A stretch of DNA of 17,412 bases from the NCBI GenBank assembly GCA_031371805.1, contig JANMKB010000496.1:1-17412 (forward strand), written 5' to 3'. A program made the position numbers and the translations under genes. The stretch's first letter is position 1; each line of letters opens with the position of its first letter. Shown here piece after piece: positions 15,985-17,412 of this stretch. This stretch comes from JAFDVL01 sp031371805 (GTDB lineage Bacteria > Acidobacteriota > Blastocatellia > RBC074). Below the pieces are notes generated by a model that worked only from the letters and a program-made list of their open reading frames with translations, did not search any database and had not been told where the DNA came from.

Positions 15985-17277
15985 ATGAATAAGCACCCCA
16001 AACCCATCAAACATCTGCGCTGGTACATTGGCGGCTTGTTGTTTCTCTCGACGGTCATCAATTACATTGATCGCCAAACCCTGAGCGTGCTTGCGCCGAC
16101 GCTGAAGACGCAGTACCACTGGACGAATACGGATTATTCATACCTCATCATCGCGTTTCGTCTGGCCTATGCGTTTGGGCAAACGGCGTCGGGCAGATTT
16201 TTGGATCGGGTCGGCACGCGCACAGGCTTGAGCGTTGGCGTTGCCTTTTATTCCGTCGCGGCTATGCTTACTTCATTCGCAACTGGCCTGGGGAGTTTTT
16301 GTGGCTTTCGTTTTTTGCTCGGCCTGGGCGAATCCGCGAATTGGCCTGGCGCAACCAAAGCTGTCTCCGAATGGTTTCCACGTCGTGAGAGCGGTTGGGC
16401 GGTGGCGCTCTTTGATAGTGGCTCTTCGATTGGTGGAGCGCTGGCCCCATTTATTGTGCTGGGCGTGTACAAATATTTTGGCGCGTGGCAGCCTGCGTTT
16501 ATTGTCACAGGCACGCTTGGATTTTTGTGGCTGTTATTGTTTCGCAAATTGTATCGCCGTCCCGAAGAGCATCCGCGTTTGTCGGACGAAGAACTCGAAT
16601 TAATTTTGTCGGGACGTGGTGCGGCGAATACCGAAGCCGATGACAAAGAGCGCTTGAGCTACGCGACTTTGCTGCGCCTGCCGCAAACGTGGGGCGTGAT
16701 TATCAGCAAGTCATTGACCGATCCGATCTGGTTTTTTATCACCGAATGGTTTGGAATTTATCTGGTGACAAAAGGCTTCGATCTCGACAAAAGCCTGCTT
16801 GGTTGGTGGAGCGTTTTTATTGCGGCAGACGCGGGCAATTTTCTGGGCGGCGGCTTGTCAAGCTCTTTGATTCAGCGCGGCTGGTCAGTCGGAAATGCAC
16901 GCAAGTTGATCGCAGTGATGGGCGGACTTGGGATGACGTTGCTGATTCCGGCGGTGTACACAAATTCGTTTTACTGGATCATTTTTTTCTTTGCGATTTC
17001 AACGTTATGCTATGCCGCGTTCTCGACCGTGATTTTGAATTTCCCGGCAGATTTGTATCGGACAAATTCGGTCGCTTCGGTCAGCGGGATGAGCGGCACA
17101 GGCGCAGGAATTTGCACAATTATTGCGATGTTATTAGTCGGGCGCATCTCTGATCAATATTCATTCGCACCAATCCTGATCGCCGCGAGCATTATTCCGC
17201 TATTTGCTACGCTGGCGGTGTTGGTGTTGATTCGAAACAATCAGGCTACGGAACAAAAAATTGTGAATGCTATTTAG
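15985..17277 (+). CDS. MFS transporter, ACS family (ExuT-like sugar-acid symporter)
   Basis: The 430-residue protein has about 12 hydrophobic helices. Hallmarks of the anion:cation symporter branch are visible: NYIDRQTLSVLAP in helix 1, GRFLDRVGTRTGLSVGV in the first cytoplasmic loop, FRFLLGLGESANWPGATKAV with SEWFPRRE, SGSSIGGALAPFIV, and the second-half INFP-like segment (VILNFPADLYRTNSVASVSG). Close relatives include hexuronate (ExuT) and other sugar-acid transporters that use proton symport. The substrate is not determinable, but an enolase-superfamily protein and a Gfo/Idh/MocA oxidoreductase upstream fit uptake of a sugar acid or related product. It starts 24 bases after the kinase stop with no clear ribosome binding site, suggesting translation coupled to, or co-transcription with, the kinase gene. 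Confidence 0.93.
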   Translation: MNKHPKPIKHLRWYIGGLLFLSTVINYIDRQTLSVLAPTLKTQYHWTNTDYSYLIIAFRLAYAFGQTASGRFLDRVGTRTGLSVGVAFYSVAAMLTSFATGLGSFCGFRFLLGLGESANWPGATKAVSEWFPRRESGWAVALFDSGSSIGGALAPFIVLGVYKYFGAWQPAFIVTGTLGFLWLLLFRKLYRRPEEHPRLSDEELELILSGRGAANTEADDKERLSYATLLRLPQTWGVIISKSLTDPIWFFITEWFGIYLVTKGFDLDKSLLGWWSVFIAADAGNFLGGGLSSSLIQRGWSVGNARKLIAVMGGLGMTLLIPAVYTNSFYWIIFFFAISTLCYAAFSTVILNFPADLYRTNSVASVSGMSGTGAGICTIIAMLLVGRISDQYSFAPILIAASIIPLFATLAVLVLIRNNQATEQKIVNAI

Positions 17278-17284
17278 CTCATAA

Positions 17285-17335
17285 CGTAGTGCGGGCGGCT
17301 CACCCGTTCATTGCGGGCGAGCCGCCCGCACTACG
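17285..17335. repeat. 22-bp-stem hairpin after the MFS gene (REP-like or terminator)
   Basis: CGTAGTGCGGGCGGCTCACC (first 20 bases of the left arm at 17285-17306) pairs with 17314-17335 with a single mismatch across a 7-base loop. It follows the MFS stop codon by 7 bases. There is no T-run, so an intergenic palindromic repeat or an mRNA 3' stabiliser is as likely as a terminator. Confidence 0.65.
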
Positions 17336-17347
17336 GAAATCCCCATC

Positions 17348-17412
17348 ATGCAAACAGAAAAACTCACCGCACCAAAACTTCACGTCGCCGCAACTGGATT
17401 TTTAAGTTTATT
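17348..17412 (+). CDS. Start of an unidentified gene (3' end outside window)
   Basis: ATG at 17348 opens a frame to the window edge: MQTEKLTAPKLHVAATGFLS and one more Leu. It turns hydrophobic at its end, as the N-terminus of a membrane protein would, but 21 residues are too few to name a family. The ribosome binding site is poor (ACGGAA). It lies on the same strand as the transporter. Confidence 0.45.
   Translation, partial: MQTEKLTAPKLHVAATGFLSL

Overview
The window looks like a chromosomal stretch from an Acidobacteriota bacterium, most likely of the Blastocatellia type. Evidence for this is a secreted protein with a Solibacter-type TIGR03437 domain, a Ser/Thr kinase fused to a TolB/WD40-like propeller, Tat-exported sugar-type enzymes, a Uma2-family nuclease, and many small palindromic intergenic elements. 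The taxon is inferred from gene content only. No RNA genes or CRISPR arrays were seen.

Layout. Bases 1-3773 (minus strand) hold the 5' part of a very large secreted protein: signal peptide, TIGR03437 and IPT/TIG-like modules, two carboxypeptidase-regulatory-like modules, an Ig/cadherin-like module, then ten visible Asp-box repeats of about 40 residues that run off the left edge. Bases 3774-4801 are a decayed stretch with REP-like hairpins, a C-type-lectin pseudogene, and the start of a probable transposase gene. The pseudogene is split by a 173-bp MITE-like element with perfect 17-bp terminal inverted repeats and a 5-bp target duplication. Removing the element and one duplication copy restores the lectin reading frame exactly.

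Bases 4802-8848 (plus) carry a molybdopterin oxidoreductase and an AidB-type acyl-CoA dehydrogenase, separated by an inverted pair of REP-like palindromes. A 54-bp palindrome then separates aidB from a convergent Uma2-family gene. Bases 9726-17277 (plus) carry a Tat-exported Gfo/Idh/MocA oxidoreductase with its own terminator, a small glycine-zipper protein, a Tat-exported enolase-superfamily protein, the kinase/propeller protein and an ExuT-like MFS transporter. Apart from the kinase and the small protein, this group reads as a locus for sugar-acid or polyol processing at the cell envelope followed by uptake. A hairpin and the first codons of another gene close the window.

The most unusual items are the traceable MITE insertion in the lectin gene, a 90-bp imperfect palindrome that is in frame inside the kinase activation loop (resembling protein-coding palindromic elements), and the near-identical DNA of the Asp-box repeats, whose base composition differs from the front of the same gene. 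No wholly new multi-gene system could be demonstrated.
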